A stretch of 64,000 nucleotides of DNA from Aquatica leii (taxonomy: Eukaryota; Arthropoda; Insecta; Coleoptera; Lampyridae), in assembly GCA_035610365.1 (NCBI GenBank), contig CM069438.1:50960837-51024836 (forward strand), given 5' to 3'. The position numbers and the translations under genes were made by a program. How positions within the stretch are numbered: position 1 is the first letter of the stretch; each line of letters begins with the position of its first letter. This document shows positions 37,630 to 47,689 of the stretch, piece by piece. The notes under the pieces are model-generated. The model had not been told where the DNA came from and did not search any database. It saw only the letters and a program-made list of their open reading frames with translations.

Positions 37630-38629
37630 CGTTTTGGCCATGAAGGTCATTAGAGCCTCATCCAATACTTGCCCAGCATATATGAAACGGCTCGACGCTA
37701 AAATAGCAAACACTAATTATGGATAATAAGGACCCTCAATTAACTTTGAGGTTTACGCAAGTTACGAGTTTCTCCTCCGACAATTAGATTGACATTTTAC
37801 TTACACAAGACCCATACGTGTTTAGTTCCGGTTCAGGATACAAGTTCGCTGGTGCGGCTGCACTCTTCAACCGGATTTCCGCATCCTCTTCTATGCGGTA
37901 TTACTCGGCTATTGTTTTTAATAGTTCGAAGCCGACGGAGTCGTTACACTCAAACGAATAACTGCACTGTGGTATCTATAATTACGGTTGAAAACACCCC
38001 CTTGGCAATTGTCTGCGTTTATTGGCCGCCGAGTGAGGATGTACGAATTCATCTCCATCACCTCGATAAAATTCTTGATAAACTAAGAGACGACGAGCGC
38101 GGACGAACCTCACCAACCTGTCACCTTCTCTAGCCACTTAGGCTCGACAAACATCAACGTCACTTTGGCGTCCCCTTCTGTTGCCACAAAATTCCTAAAC
38201 TAGCGTCTTGTTCCAGAAGTTATTGAAAGCGGTCACCGACTGATACGGTTTGAGTTAACCGTCGAAGCCTCCCATCTCTAAGAGAATCCTTGATTATAAA
38301 CGCATAGATCCCGTTCGCCTAAATATGGCAATCGCATGTTCTATTTCTGCTTACCTTTCACGTGGCGCTTTGTGCCACGATCCTAGATCTGTAAACGCCC
38401 TCGTTGGTAAGTTAAACAAGATGATCCTCGATTATTGCCAACGTAGCTTAAACCGCATACGCATAAGCTCTAGAGCCGTGGTGGAGCCCTAAGTTAGACA
38501 GGTTAAAGCGAGCGGTGCGTTGTTTACGAAAACAACACCAAAAAGCCCCAGCAGAATTAAAATCTCAATGGCTTGTCTCTTACAAGGCCGCGCTTCACCG
38601 GTACTATATCCGAGACGGCGACAGATAGA
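37630..38629 (+). mobile_element. R1-like retrotransposon, copy 2, left part (gag end and endonuclease)
   Basis: Begins within gag zinc-knuckle sequence ('SSNTCPAYMKRLDAK') and continues into ORF2 endonuclease with 'DILLTQDPYVFSSGSGYKF' and 'YWPPSEDVR'. It is collinear with copy 1 (24290 onward). Stops and frameshifts are common. The sequence is interrupted at 38629 by the foldback element and resumes at 40084. Confidence 0.8.
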
Positions 38630-40077
38630 AGTAGTTATATGATGCCGACCCTGGCGCAAATTTTCGCGCGTTTTTTAAAAAATTTGAATTTCGTGTAAGT
38701 TCGGTTGAGATCGTATTTTCTTCGGCTGTGTTCGTGTGCGCTCGTAATTTTCAGACTGGTCTCAAATTTCAACTTCCGGAGTCAGATTTCAACTTCCGGG
38801 GTCAAATTCCAACGTCCGGTATCGAATTACAACTTCCGGTGTTAGGTTTCAACTTCCGGTATCGAATTACAACTTTCGGTGTCGAATTACAACGTCCGGT
38901 GTCAAATTACAACTTCCTCTGCCGAATTACAGTTTCCGGTGTCAGATTTCAACTTCCGGAGTCAGATTACAGCTTCCGGTGTCGGATTAGAACTTCCGGT
39001 GTCACATTTCAACTTCCGGTATCGAATTACAGCTTCTGGTGTCAAATTACAACGTCCGGTGTCAAATTACAACTTCCTCTACCGAATTACAGTTTCCGAT
39101 GTCAGATTTTAACTTCCGGTGTCTAATTACAACGTCCGGAGTCAGATTACAGCTTCCGGTGTCGGATTACAACTTTTGCAAACCGACCGCTTTACAAACA
39201 GCTTTGTAAACCGATTGCTTTACAAACCGCTTTGCAAACCGACCGCTTTGCAAACAGCTAGTCGCTGTTTTTTATGGTTTTTGGATGGTTAATCGGTTTG
39301 TTGAAGCAGCTTAAAAATCAGTTATTGTTGCCATAACTAAGTTTAATAAATTAATTTCCTAATCCGTTTACCGCTTCAACAGACCGATTAACCATCCAAA
39401 AAGCATAAAAACAGCGACTAGCTGTTTGCAAAGCGGTTTGTAAAGCGATCGGTTTACAAAGCTGTTTGTAAAGCGGTCGGTTTGCAAGGTGGTTTGTAAA
39501 ACGGTTTGCAAAAGTTGTAATCCGACACCGGAAGCTGTAATCTGACTCCGGACGTTGTAATTAGACACCGGAAGTTGAAATATGACACCGGAAACTGTAA
39601 TTCGGCAGAAGAAGTTGTAATTTGACACCGGACGTTGTAATTCGACACCGGAAGTTGTAATTTTACACAGGTAGTTGAAATCTGTCACCGAAAGCTGTAA
39701 TTCGATACCGTAAGTTGAAATTTGACACCGGAAGTTGCACGTTGACACCGGAAGCTGTAATTTAACACCGGAAGCTGAAATTCGGTACCGGTAGTTGAAA
39801 TCTGACACCGGAAGTTGTAATTCGATACCGGAAGTTGGAATTTGGTACCGGAAGTTGAAATCTGACACCGGGAGTTGTAATTCGATACCGGAAGTTGAAA
39901 TTTGATACCGGAAGTTGAAATATGACACCGGAAGTTGAAATTTGACACCAGTCTAAAAATTACGAGCGCACACGAACACAGCCGAAGAAAATACGATCTC
40001 AACCGAACTTACACGAAATTCAAATTTTTAAAAAAACGCGCGAAAATTTGCGCCGGGATCGGCATCATATAACTACT
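38630..40077. mobile_element. 1448-bp foldback element with long arms and 20-bp subrepeats
   Basis: Near-identical inverted arms of about 680-700 bp surround a ~65-bp centre (about 39314-39376). Each arm starts 'AGTAGTTATATGATGCCGA', has ~125 bp of unique terminal sequence, then about 21 copies of a 20-bp repeat (core 'aacttccggt'). A zone of short 'aaaccgaccgctttacaaa' repeats follows. Flanks are GATAGA (38624-38629) and GATACA (40078-40083). R1 copy 1 reads 'cagatacactc' at this site, so the TSD is probably 6 bp with one mutation. No transposase is encoded; the 186-codon frame across the right arm is a by-product of the 20-bp period. It resembles Drosophila FB elements in design only. Confidence 0.85.
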
Positions 40078-40083
40078 GATACA

Positions 40084-41170
40084 CTATCTCAGAATACGAG
40101 ACGATTACAGCTATTGTTTGCTCCCTGTTTTTTGACGACGATCCCACGACAGATAGCCCTTTGCATGCTCAAATAAAATCCCGCACTGATTTGCAAATAA
40201 GATCCTAACAAACCTGGGTGGTCACTAGCGACGGTATAGCAGCGGTGGCTGATAGGATTCCTAAAAACAAGGCTCCCCGGACATGACGGAACGTTGTAAT
40301 GGCTTACGTGGAATTGTACAAGATTCTCTCTCTTTTACGATCGTTGATTTGTTGAACCCATGCATTAAGTGTGGTTATTTTCCTGCCAGCTGGAAAGCTG
40401 GTAAACTCATCACCATTCTCAAACCTGGGAAGAAGGATCTCGTAAATCCCAACTCGTACCGTCCGATAACTCTGTTATCAGAACTTGGCAAACTTTTTGA
40501 ACGTGTGCTTCTCAAAAAGATTCATGACGACATTCCTCCACAAATTCTTTTCCATCCCAATCAATATGGCTTCATTCCAGGCAAAACGACGACGCACGTA
40601 GATTAGTGACCCACGTACGACCGAACGTGTAATGCCTACTCCCTTATCCCGGATATTATTACCTGTGTTAGAATGTCCCACGTCCCCGGACGAGAGGCAG
40701 TCCAAATCCTTTCTTCACACGGCGGATTTCGTTGTCATTTAAAACGGATTAGCGTTTTGGATGACGACATGTCCGTCATGTAGCACATCAGATCCTCGCT
40801 TGTCGCGAATTTTATGAGGTATGAAGTGACTTGTTAACCACGATTAACCCCTATCTCCAATTCCCTCAGGCCATTCTTAGACTGGTGCCTGATGTAAATG
40901 TATATAGACTTTTTGTAAGAAGAGACCAGAGCCTTTATTAGAAATAATTTCTTTAGTTTTGCTTACCTATGCATGGTAATTAAGTTTTATTATTTTGCAA
41001 GCAAGGATGGCAAAGTAGGAATTTACATTTGATTTTTGTTTTAGTTGTCGCTGTTTGATTAATACCTTTCTTTATTTTACCTCATCTATATGCAGATACT
41101 TTTCCTTCCGACTTGGTAGCGAGAATAAGTCGTAAGGCACGTGCTCTCATAGCACGCACAAATACTTAGT
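40084..41170 (+). mobile_element. R1-like retrotransposon, copy 2, right part (RT and 3' UTR)
   Basis: Resumes at the point where the foldback element interrupted it. RT block 'SYRPITLLSELGKLFERVLL' and 'LFHPNQYGFIPGKTTT' lie at 40450-40600. The rest of the RT, including YADD, is deleted, and the sequence jumps to a short C-terminal region near 40900 ('rRDQS'). The 3' UTR (40920-41170) matches copy 1 at 26850-27180, including the 'ctc..agcacg' block near the end. Confidence 0.8.
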
Positions 41171-41289
41171 CCATCATACTGGTCTTGTAAGACTATTCTA
41201 TCTGCTCGCAACACTTCTTTCTTAACCTATCCCTCTTCCTCCTCCTCTCTCTAAAAGTCCACGCCTTCCTACTCTTCAACAATCTTATC

Positions 41290-41960
41290 TTGGTTGGATA
41301 GTTAGTGTTCATCTTTCCACTAACAATAGCAGTAAAGTTATGTGTCACCTTTCTCGCTCCTCTCATGACGTCAATTTTTAATGAAATAAGTTTTGGGGAG
41401 ATTGAACAATACTCCGTTGAGAGGGCTTATTCACAGAAAGAAAACCTCTCCAAAACCATCTTCTTACAATGCTTTAAACTTGGCTTTGATGGTCGGTTTA
41501 TCGTGCTACGTAAAGTTTATACTTCATGAATGAGAACGAGCGACTAGGGCATATGACAAAAGTTGTTCCGAGGTCTTCTAAAATGTATTTTTACATGCCT
41601 CATAACGGTGTCTGAAAAGAAAGCAGTCTCGCCACAAAGTGACTTGTGGTGTTCGATGGTTCCGTTCAAACTACGACAGGCCATCTCTTGAACAACTTAC
41701 AAAGTTGATCCTGTACTACAACAAGAAATTTCTCTATGCAATACCTGCTGACACTGAGAAGTAGTATCGGCGAGTGCTTGTTAACTCCATACAAAAGTGA
41801 TCGCAGCGCATTCTTTGGAGTCATCGCCCTTGCAACATACAATGCAGTGACGCTACAGCGTCTGCTTCTTTTTTGGTCATTCGTAGCCTCGTTCAGCTTG
41901 GACTGCAAGGATTTCCTTCACGGAGTATCTAAGGTCATCAAAAAGGATTTCTATGTGATG
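41290..41960 (+). pseudogene. BEL/Pao reverse-transcriptase N-terminal fragment
   Basis: Frames carry 'FGEIEQYSVERAYSQKE' and 'FDGRFIVLRKV', then, after stops, 'YMPHNGV' and 'LVVFDGSVQTTTGH'. These match the BEL/Pao pattern in which a 'fweiE' block precedes 'YyLPHHgV.k......RvVFDgS..t..g.sLNd'. The catalytic core is missing. It sits between R1 copy 2 and the triplicated array. Confidence 0.6.
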
Positions 41961-42279
41961 ATCTTTTAACGGCGTTTTCACCATAACGATTTTATTCAAT
42001 GTAAATTTTTGTTAACATCTGTGTATTTGACACAAATTTCCTTATCTCTCGTACACCTATCATCGGTAATTTTAATACACGCTCTTCTCAAAGTTCCATC
42101 AAAACAGCATTTAACTTATATAATTAGATTACTTAGTAGTAGAAGTATTTTAAAATACGGTTGCATTTTATTAGTGCAAAATAATTTTCTACTCAATAAT
42201 TATTATATTTTATTATACGTACACGTGATAACTGTCCTTAACCACCAACGCAAGTGCACGCACAATCACAGGCTTTTTA

Positions 42280-42453
42280 GGACCAGTTGTACAATCATAG
42301 TTTAAACTACAATTTAACTAACCTTGGTTCAATTTCAAAATACTGTTATATTATTGGTTGACAGTTTTGTGCTGACCAATAATATGATAGAATTTTAAAC
42401 TTAAACCAAGTTTAGTTAAACCGTAGTTTAAACCATGATTGTACAACTGGGCC
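42280..42453. mobile_element. 174-bp Harbinger-like MITE, TTA target duplication
   Basis: Inverted arms of about 75 bp: left 'GGACCAGTTGTACAATCAT', right complement 'GGCCCAGTTGTACAATCAT'. Flanks are TTA (42277-42279 and 42454-42456). The paralogous sites in units B (about 44965) and C (about 47622) lack it and give the empty state; B reads 'ggctttacagttgcacg'. A TTA TSD plus GG-starting ends fit PIF/Harbinger. Confidence 0.8.
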
Positions 42454-42479
42454 TTAGTAGCACAAAACAAACGGATTCA

Positions 42480-43310
42480 GAGACTCTAGATTTCGCTCAA
42501 GATTCAATCCGTAAATGGCTTTTTAACGAGTTTCAAGTTGGGTTCTAACTTCAACTCTTTCCGGCAAAACTGACATTTCTCTAAAAGTTTCAAGTTTGCA
42601 TTCTGAAATCTTGTGAAAACTTCTTGCAGAGTTTCGAAATCCTTATCAAAGATGGTTGTGGCAACAATAATGTCGTCTAAATAGACAAAGATATATGGTT
42701 CTAGCTCTGGACCTAATTCTCAATCTATGAATTTTTGCCATGTAGCCGGGGCGTTATGCAAACTAAATGGCATTCTAAATCTAAACAAGCCTCGTCCAAG
42801 GACTGTAAACGATGATTCTGCAAGGGGAATCTGTCAGTATCCCGACTTTATGTCAAGAGAAATGTAAGGTAACGGGTAAGCATCACGTTTTATTACCGCA
42901 TTTAACTTACTGAAATCGACGCAGAAACGATACTTCTTCCTAACCAGCATCTATACACTTCTGTACATTTGTACATGTTAACTCCTTTCTAGCTTGCTTA
43001 TAATGTTTCTGAAACAAATCATTTAGTTCGGCCAGCTGATTATCCTCGACTACTGTCTCCAAGGATGAAACCTAAGTCTTCGATTGGGCTTCAGAAAAAT
43101 TCCATACCCTTCGTTGCAAATCAGGTGCGACTGCAAACTACTTCCAAAAATCTGTTCCTAACATCATTGAATATGATAGACCTGGTACAACAATCATCTC
43201 GAGCTGTTCAAGAAAAAACACCGGACTTCTCTGCCTTAAACAACCACCGTAACGCAAAACGCACGTCCGCGACTGTACAGACATTTTAAAATCTACGTAT
43301 TAGAAGTTCA
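42480..43310 (-). pseudogene. Gypsy RT plus gag/protease scrap, unit A
   Basis: Minus frames read 'YRFCVDFSKLNA', 'RMPFSLHNAPATWQ' and 'YIFVYLDDIIVATTIFDK'. The YLDD box (42672-42683) is intact here, unlike in units B and C. Upstream on minus (43290-43060) are protease-like and gag-start scraps. Stops are present and integrase is absent. Confidence 0.75.
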
Positions 43311-43421
43311 TACTTCATACTCCTGTAAAAGTCTATTCATCTCTAACTAACTAATCCAAACTTACTACAAAAATACGCTTTATTGAAAACTCCTTCAAGA
43401 AGCTACTTTACTTATCAAGCT

Positions 43422-43439
43422 GCCCCACGTTGGGTGCCA
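43422..43439 (-). other. Retroelement primer-binding-site motif, unit A
   Basis: On the minus strand it reads TGGCACCCAACGTGGGGC, one base from the TGGCGCCCAACG motif in units B and C. It lies just upstream (on minus) of the gypsy gag scrap, where a PBS belongs. Confidence 0.55.
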
Positions 43440-43550
43440 TTTTGTAATAAAATGCTTGACTTCTGATGGCCAAGTCATCTCCTGACCCCAATTCACAACT
43501 AGGCAAGATCGGGAGTGGGTTTCAAACATTGCTTAAATTTGTAAACCTTT

Positions 43551-44215
43551 GAGAGTAGTGTCTGCTGGTACGATTCTAGTCAAGATGTTGCTCCAACAGA
43601 TCTGGTTAGAAAGACTCCCTTGGGATGATCCAGTTCCAAATCACACCCTTGATAGGTGGTTTGTTTTGTGACGACCTACCAACTCATGGCATGCTGTATG
43701 GTCAAGTTCAGCGTCGATGGAATTACATTGTTTATCAGATGCCTCGATCCATGGACATGGTGCGTGTATTTATTTGAAGTCTTTTAAAGATGATGACGCA
43801 GTTCATGTTACATTATTGTGTGCTAAATCTAAAGTTTCGCCATTGAAACCATTCACGATTTCAAAGTTAGAGCTGTGTGCTGCTACCATGCTTTCTAAGC
43901 TTTTTGTGTTCACAAGACGTTATCCAATTCACGCAATGCTTCTTGTGAACTGATTCTACAATAGTTTTGGGTTGGCTGAACATTCCCCCCTTCCCCAATC
44001 TCACGAAAACTTTTGTTTGCAATCGAATTGTCGATTCTCAGAAACTGACTTCCAGTTGTATTTGGCGCCATGTTCCGAGTAAATCCGATTCAGCAGATTT
44101 ATTCTCTTTCCACAGCAACTATTCCTCCCTTTGGTGGAAGGGTACGCATTGGTTGCAATACGATGGCCTCCTGCAAATCCATCTTCAATTGCATCAGCTC
44201 TTCCAGAGCTAAAAC
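43551..44215 (+). pseudogene. BEL/Pao pol fragment (RNase H region), unit A
   Basis: Frames carry 'LLQQIWLERLPWDDPVPN', then 'SMELHCLSDASIHGHGACIY', 'VHVTLLCAKSKVSPLKP' and 'TISKLELCAATMLSKL'. This is the BEL/Pao block in which 'lhgFsDAS..aygaciYlr' precedes 'llcaKsrvaPlk..tiprlELcaA'. Frameshifts and a deletion after 'HAMLLVN' break it. Confidence 0.8.
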
Positions 44216-44329
44216 AGCAAAGTGCTTGTCTTCATACGACCATCACATATTAATCCGATTCCATATCAAAATCTTCAAATCTCGAAAAACTTACAGCTGT
44301 CAGCTTATTTTTTTGTATCTTTTCCTCTG

Positions 44330-44745
44330 CCACCAACAACATCCACCATTCGTCCGTGTCGATCGTCGTATTTATTTCTTTTTCGACGCGGCCGCAGTTA
44401 CTTTTCTAGATGACGCTTTTCCGGCGTCCGCCGGTTTCGCTTTTTTTAGTTAAGGAGCTTTCGATTTCTTGGTCGGCATCTTGGGATTTTTTCGTTTTCG
44501 ACAGCGACTGCGGTTGCTGTTTCGAAGTCACGACGGCCGATTGTTGTTTTTTGTCGACGGCTGCGTTGGCGGGAGCGGCGGCTATCGCTTGTTGTTTTTT
44601 CGAACGCGACGACTTTTTTTGCTTTTCTTGTCGACGACGGCGGTCGCTTTTTTCGCGGCAGTCGACGCCGGATTCTAGAACGAACAGGGCGACGCCTTGG
44701 CTCGCTTGGTACTTTCTGCACTTTAGTGGGTTGTGTAAAGCCCGT
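44330..44745 (-). pseudogene. Basic tail resembling histone H1 C-terminus, unit A
   Basis: In one minus-strand frame, read from about 44735, I see 'STKRAKASP', 'NPASTAAKKATAVVDKKSKK', later 'MPTKKSKAP' and, after a stop, 'LKKAKPADAGKASS' ending 'AAASKKK' with a TAA. Lys/Ala/Pro/Ser-rich text with this ending is typical of insect linker-histone tails. Other frames here are Arg-rich and equally long, so the reading is not secure. No globular domain and no histone mRNA stem-loop is seen. The GC-rich composition differs sharply from the surroundings. Confidence 0.4.
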
Positions 44746-44999
44746 GTCCGGTAATTTTAATACACACTCTTCTCAAAGCTCCTTCAAAACAGCATTTAAC
44801 ATATAATTAGATTACTTGATAGTAAACGTATTTTAAAATACGGTTGTATTTAATTAGTGCAAAATATTTTTGTACCCAATAATTATTCTATTGCCATTAT
44901 TTTTATTATACGCGCACGTGATAACTGTCCTTAACCACCAACACAAGTGCACGCATAATCACTGGCTTTACAGTTGCACGAAACAAACGGGTTCAGACT

Positions 45000-45840
45000 C
45001 TAGATTTCGCTCGAAATTCAAGCCGTAAATGGATTTTTAACGAGCCTTAAGTTGGGTTCTGATCTTATACTTCAACTATTTCTGGCAAAACTGAAACTTC
45101 TCTAAAAGTTTGCATTCTGCAGTCTTGCGAAAACTTCTTGCAATTTCGAAATGCTTATCAAAGATGGGTGTGACAACAATAATGTTGTCTAAATAGACAA
45201 AGACATATGGTTCTAGCTTTGAGCCTAATTTTCGATCTATGAATCTTTGCCATGTAACCGAGGCGTTATGCAAACTAAACGGCATTCTAAATCTAAACAA
45301 GCCCCGTGCAGGGACTGTAAACGATGATTCTGCAACCGGAATCTGTCAGTATGCCGACTTTGTCAAGAGAAATGTAAAGTTACGGGTAAACATCCCGTTT
45401 TATTAACGCATTTAATTTCCTGAAATCGACACAGAAACGATACTTCTTCCTAACCACCATCTATACACTTCTGTACAACTGGAGTAACTGGATAATACCT
45501 TTAACCAAATCGGTACATGTTAACTCGTTTCCAGCATGCTTAAAATGTTTCTGAAACAAATTTAGTCTTCGGGCTTCAGAGAAATTCCATATCCTTCGTC
45601 GCAAATCAGGTGCGACTGCAAACTACTTCCAAAAATCTGTTCCTAAAATTAATGAATCTGACAGACCTGGTACAACAATCATCTCAAGCCGTTCAAGGAA
45701 AAAAACACCGGACTTCTCTGCTTTAAACAACTCTCGTAACGCAGAACGCATGTCCGCGAGTGTACAGACATTTTCAAATCCACGTATTAGAAGTTCATAC
45801 TTCAACTCGTCCTGTAAAAGTCTATTCATCTCTAACTAAC
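45000..45840 (-). pseudogene. Gypsy RT plus gag/protease scrap, unit B
   Basis: 'FRFRMPFSLHNASVTWQRFI' and 'YVFVYLDNIIVVTPIFDKH' show gypsy RT, with YLDD mutated to YLDN (45184-45195). 45829-45623 joins a gag start ('MNRLLQDELKYELLIRGFEN') directly to protease-linker text ('MIVVPGLSDSLILGTDFW'), so most of gag is deleted. Confidence 0.75.
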
Positions 45841-45910
45841 TAATGAAAACTTACTACAAAAATACGCTTTATTGAAAACTCCTTCAAGAAGCTGCTTTAC
45901 TTATCAAACT

Positions 45911-45928
45911 GCCCCACGTTGGGCGCCA
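45911..45928 (-). other. Retroelement primer-binding-site motif, unit B
   Basis: TGGCGCCCAACGTGGGGC on minus, preceded by '..gttacaaaa', the expected layout of an LTR end followed by a PBS. Upstream gypsy LTR sequence is at most ~100 bp before BEL/Pao text begins. Confidence 0.6.
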
Positions 45929-46029
45929 TTTTGTAACAAAATGCTTGACTTCTGATTGCCAAGTCGTTTCCTGACCTCTATGTACAACTAGGCAACATCG
46001 GGAGTGGGTTTCAAACATTCACTTAAATT

Positions 46030-46660
46030 TTTAACCCTTTGAGACTGTTGTCGCATTGTACGGTTCTAGTCAAGATGCTGCTCTAACAGCTCTGGTTGGA
46101 GAGACTCCCTTGGGATGATCCAGTTCCAAATCACACCCTTGATAGGTGGAATTTGTTTTGTGACGACCTACCAATTCTCAATGATTGTCGTATTTCGAAT
46201 TGAAGTCTTTTAATGATGATGACGCAGTTCATATTACATTATTGTGTGCTAAATCCATAGTTTCGCCATTGAAACCACTCACGATTTCAAAGCTGTGTGC
46301 TGCTTCCTTGCTTTCTAAGCTTTTTTATTGTGTTCACAAGACGTTATCCAATTCACGCAATGCTTCTTGTGAGCTGATTCTACAATAGTTTTGGGTTAGC
46401 TGAACATTCTCCCCCTCCCCAATCTCACGAAAACTTTTGTTTGCAATCGAATTGCCGATTCTCAGAAACTGACTTCTAGTTGTATTTGGTGCCATGTTCC
46501 GAGTAAATTGAATCCAGCAGATTTAGTCTCTTCCCACGGTAACTCTTTGTTTCCTCCCTTTGGTGGAAGGGCACGCATTGGTTGCAATACGATGGCCTCC
46601 TGTAAATCCATTTTCAAATGCATCAGCTCTTCCAGAGCTAAAACAGTCAAGTCAATCTCA
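46030..46660 (+). pseudogene. BEL/Pao pol fragment, unit B
   Basis: Shorter version of the unit A fragment. 'LERLPWDDPVPNHTL' is joined by a deletion near 46188 to 'LKSFNDDDAVHITLLCAKSI' and 'SPLKPLTISKL'. It loses the 'SDAS' RNase H block. Confidence 0.75.
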
Positions 46661-46678
46661 AAAAACTTACAGCTGTCA

Positions 46679-47030
46679 TACTAACATTAGAATGTCTTCC
46701 GGGTTTGGACCGTGTCATAGTTGCAACCGAAGCTGCCAACGTTTCGCCCACTTTCGTAAGGGGCTTCATCAGGGCGTGAGATAAATCGCAAAACTCAAAC
46801 AAGCAATCGAAATCTAACTAAGAACTTCTCAAAAGTTAGGTTATCCACTTGTTTACAGTTAGATTTCGATTGCTTGTTTGAGTTTTGCGATTTATCTCAC
46901 GCCCTGATGAAGCCCCTTACGAAAGTGGGCGAAACGTTGGCAGCTTCGGTTGCAACTATGACACGGTCCAAACCCGGAAGACATTCTAATGTTAGTATAG
47001 ATTCCGGCCGTGGAAGCCTTCGCTATTACA
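46679..47030. mobile_element. 352-bp Penelope-like foldback element, 12-bp TSD
   Basis: Near-perfect ~140-bp inverted arms (46679-46819 and about 46858-46998) begin 'TACTAACATTAG' and contain 'cgtttcgcccactttcgtaa' and 'cgatttatctcacgccctga'. The right side continues 32 bp beyond the arm ('ttccggccgtggaagcctt'). Flanks are TTACAGCTGTCA (46667-46678 and 47031-47042). Units A (about 44293) and C (about 49502) show the empty site with one copy. No ORF. Asymmetric foldback structure and a long TSD suggest a Penelope-like insertion with an inverted 5' copy; that is inference. Confidence 0.8.
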
Positions 47031-47039
47031 TTACAGCTG

Positions 47040-47400
47040 TCAGCTTATTTTTTTTATCTTTTCCTCTGTCACCAACAACATCCACCATTCGTCCGTGTCG
47101 ATCGTCGTATTTATTTCTTTTTCGACGCGGCCGCAGTTACTTTTCTAGGAGATGACGCTTTTCGCTTTTTTTAGCTAAGGAGCTTTCGGTTTCTTGGTCG
47201 GTATCTTGGGATTTTTTCGTTTTCGACGGCGACTTCGGTTGTTGTTTCGAAGTCACGACGACCGATTGTTGTTTTTTGTCGACGGCTGCGTTGGCGGGAG
47301 CGACGGCTATCGCCTGTTGTTTTTTCGGACGCGACGACTTTTTTTTGCTTTTCTTGTCTCGCTTGGCACTCTCTACACTTTAGTGGGTTGTGTGAAGCCC
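47040..47400 (-). pseudogene. H1-like basic tail, unit B (internally deleted)
   Basis: Same segment as in unit A but missing two pieces: the block around 'ccggcgtccgccggtttc', and the distal 50-60 bp before the Cys codon. The lysine-rich text and the trailing 'SKKK' stop remain. Confidence 0.35.
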
Positions 47401-47689
47401 GTGTCGGGTAATTTTAATACACACTCTTCTCAAAGCTCCTTCAAAACAGCATTTAACATATAATTAGATTACTTGATAGTAGAAGTATTTTAAAATACGG
47501 TTGCATTTAATTAGTGCAAAATATTTTTGTACCCAATAATTATTCTATTGCCATTTTTTTATTATACGCGCACGTGATAACTGTCCTTAACCACCAACAC
47601 AAGTGCACGCATAATCACAGGCTTTTGAATAGCACGAAAAAAACGGGTTCAGACTCTAGATTTCGCTCGAAACTCAAGCCGTCAATGGA

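Larger units (their letters stand above)
42064..44748. repeat. Composite tandem unit A
   Basis: Starts at 'ggtaattttaatacac' and ends where the same string begins unit B. Without its 174-bp MITE (plus 3-bp TSD) it is about 2.5 kb. Order: a non-coding ~200-bp lead, gypsy pol and gag scraps on minus, a primer-binding-site motif, BEL/Pao RNase H region on plus, and a basic H1-like tail on minus. Confidence 0.85.
44749..47406. repeat. Composite tandem unit B
   Basis: Same order as unit A. It carries a 352-bp foldback insertion (46679-47030) and its own deletions, for instance in the BEL/Pao part near 46188 and after 46650. Without the insertion and TSD it is about 2.3 kb. Confidence 0.85.

Noticed and set aside
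38761..39175. CRISPR-like array
   Set aside because: The 20-bp repeats abut without spacers and mirror-image copies lie in the other arm. The setting is a eukaryotic transposon.
39368..39928. 186-codon open frame in the foldback element
   Set aside because: It follows the 20-bp repeat: three repeats make 60 bp, giving a 20-residue periodic peptide. Similar frames exist on the other arm and strand. No gene is supported.
44446..44721. Arg-rich 91-codon ORF as a nucleic-acid-binding protein
   Set aside because: It is one of three long frames over the same GC-rich tail. The Lys/Ala frame ending in SKKK makes more sense, and no frame is preserved across units.
46858..46970. Hammerhead ribozyme core (CTGATGA ... 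CGAAAC) in the foldback element
   Set aside because: Penelope-like elements can carry hammerheads and the two core strings are present with a 4-bp stem between them. I could not find a paired helix III with a UH cleavage site or a helix I outside the palindrome. A covariance-model search would decide.
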